Below, piece after piece: positions 22,373 to 22,421 of a DNA stretch of 22,421 bases. Below the pieces are notes generated by a model that was not told where the DNA came from, made no database searches, and worked only from the letters and a program-made list of their open reading frames with translations. The translations under genes and the position numbers were made by a program. Source of the stretch: UBA3263 sp964554665 (GTDB lineage Bacteria > Bacteroidota > Bacteroidia > Bacteroidales > Muribaculaceae); NCBI GenBank assembly GCA_964554665.1, contig CAZKPP010000031.1, positions 1 to 22,421 on the forward strand, written 5' to 3'. The stretch's first letter is position 1. Each line of letters opens with the position of its first letter.

Positions 22373-22421
22373 CGCTTCAAGATGGGCTTGAACCAACGAC
22401 CCCCTGATTAACAGTCAGGTG
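22373..22421 (-). tRNA. tRNA-Asn (anticodon GTT), 3' part only
   Basis: Read on the minus strand the window holds the anticodon stem CCTGA/TCAGG around loop CTGTTAA, with anticodon GTT at 22412-22410. The variable loop GGGTC follows, then the T arm with loop TTCAAGC, the acceptor 3' strand TTGAAGC and discriminator G. The D arm and the 5' acceptor strand lie beyond the window edge. CCA is not encoded. The T stem (GTTGG/CCATC) has a T-T mismatch at the second pair. The terminator follows directly. Confidence 0.9.

Noticed and set aside
1..22421. CRISPR array, insertion sequence, prophage, riboswitch or rRNA
   Set aside because: No regularly spaced direct repeats, transposase, integrase, phage structural gene or known riboswitch core was recognised on either strand.

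Overview
The window looks like chromosomal DNA of a Bacteroidales bacterium, and the mix of genes would suit a gut lineage such as Muribaculaceae (the family is an inference, no marker gene is present). Three things support the order. Five intergenic regions carry the Bacteroidetes promoter pair, a -33 TTTG-type box and a -7 TAnnTTTG box 19-20 bp apart. Shine-Dalgarno sequences are mostly weak. Several protein families are typical of the phylum: DUF3575/DUF5119/fimbrillin pilus proteins, DUF4286 beside ruvC, monofunctional PheA beside an aminotransferase, and a GIN-domain protein.

Layout. (1) 53-2753, minus: an operon of glycyl-tRNA synthetase, LemA and an FKBP prolyl isomerase lipoprotein, with a promoter at 2790-2821. 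(2) 2844-3577, minus: a HigB/HigA-type toxin-antitoxin pair whose promoter is overlapped by a perfect 14-bp inverted repeat. (3) 3592-6751, minus: prephenate dehydratase, a class I/II aminotransferase and a multi-pass DUF5009/HGSNAT-like acyltransferase. (4) 6759-7358, minus: an unassigned exported protein. (5) 7411-9022, plus: ECF sigma factor, DUF4286 protein and RuvC, joined by 4-nt overlaps. (6) 9048-12565, plus: a type V pilus-like operon (OmpA-like/DUF3575, DUF5119, fimbrillin) entered through a long hairpin that ends exactly at the first start codon and closed by a strong terminator. (7) 12586-20858, plus: nine codirectional genes. First come an ABC ATPase and permease, a GIN-domain beta-helix protein and a GntR/YtrA regulator. 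A complete tripartite exporter follows (MacB-type ATPase, two FtsX-type permeases, HlyD-family adaptor, TolC-family channel), joined by ATGA overlaps. (8) 20872-22323, minus: an AT-rich AAA ATPase with a DUF234 nuclease-like C-terminus. (9) 22337-22421, minus: a terminator and the 3' part of tRNA-Asn(GTT), which runs off the window.

Functionally the window joins housekeeping blocks (translation, aromatic amino acids, recombination) to envelope systems (pilus, two ABC systems) and two accessory modules (HigBA and the DUF234 ATPase). No insertion sequence, CRISPR array, rRNA or gene-free stretch over 300 bp was seen. The longest gaps are 7359-7545 and 12488-12642, and both hold regulatory signals.
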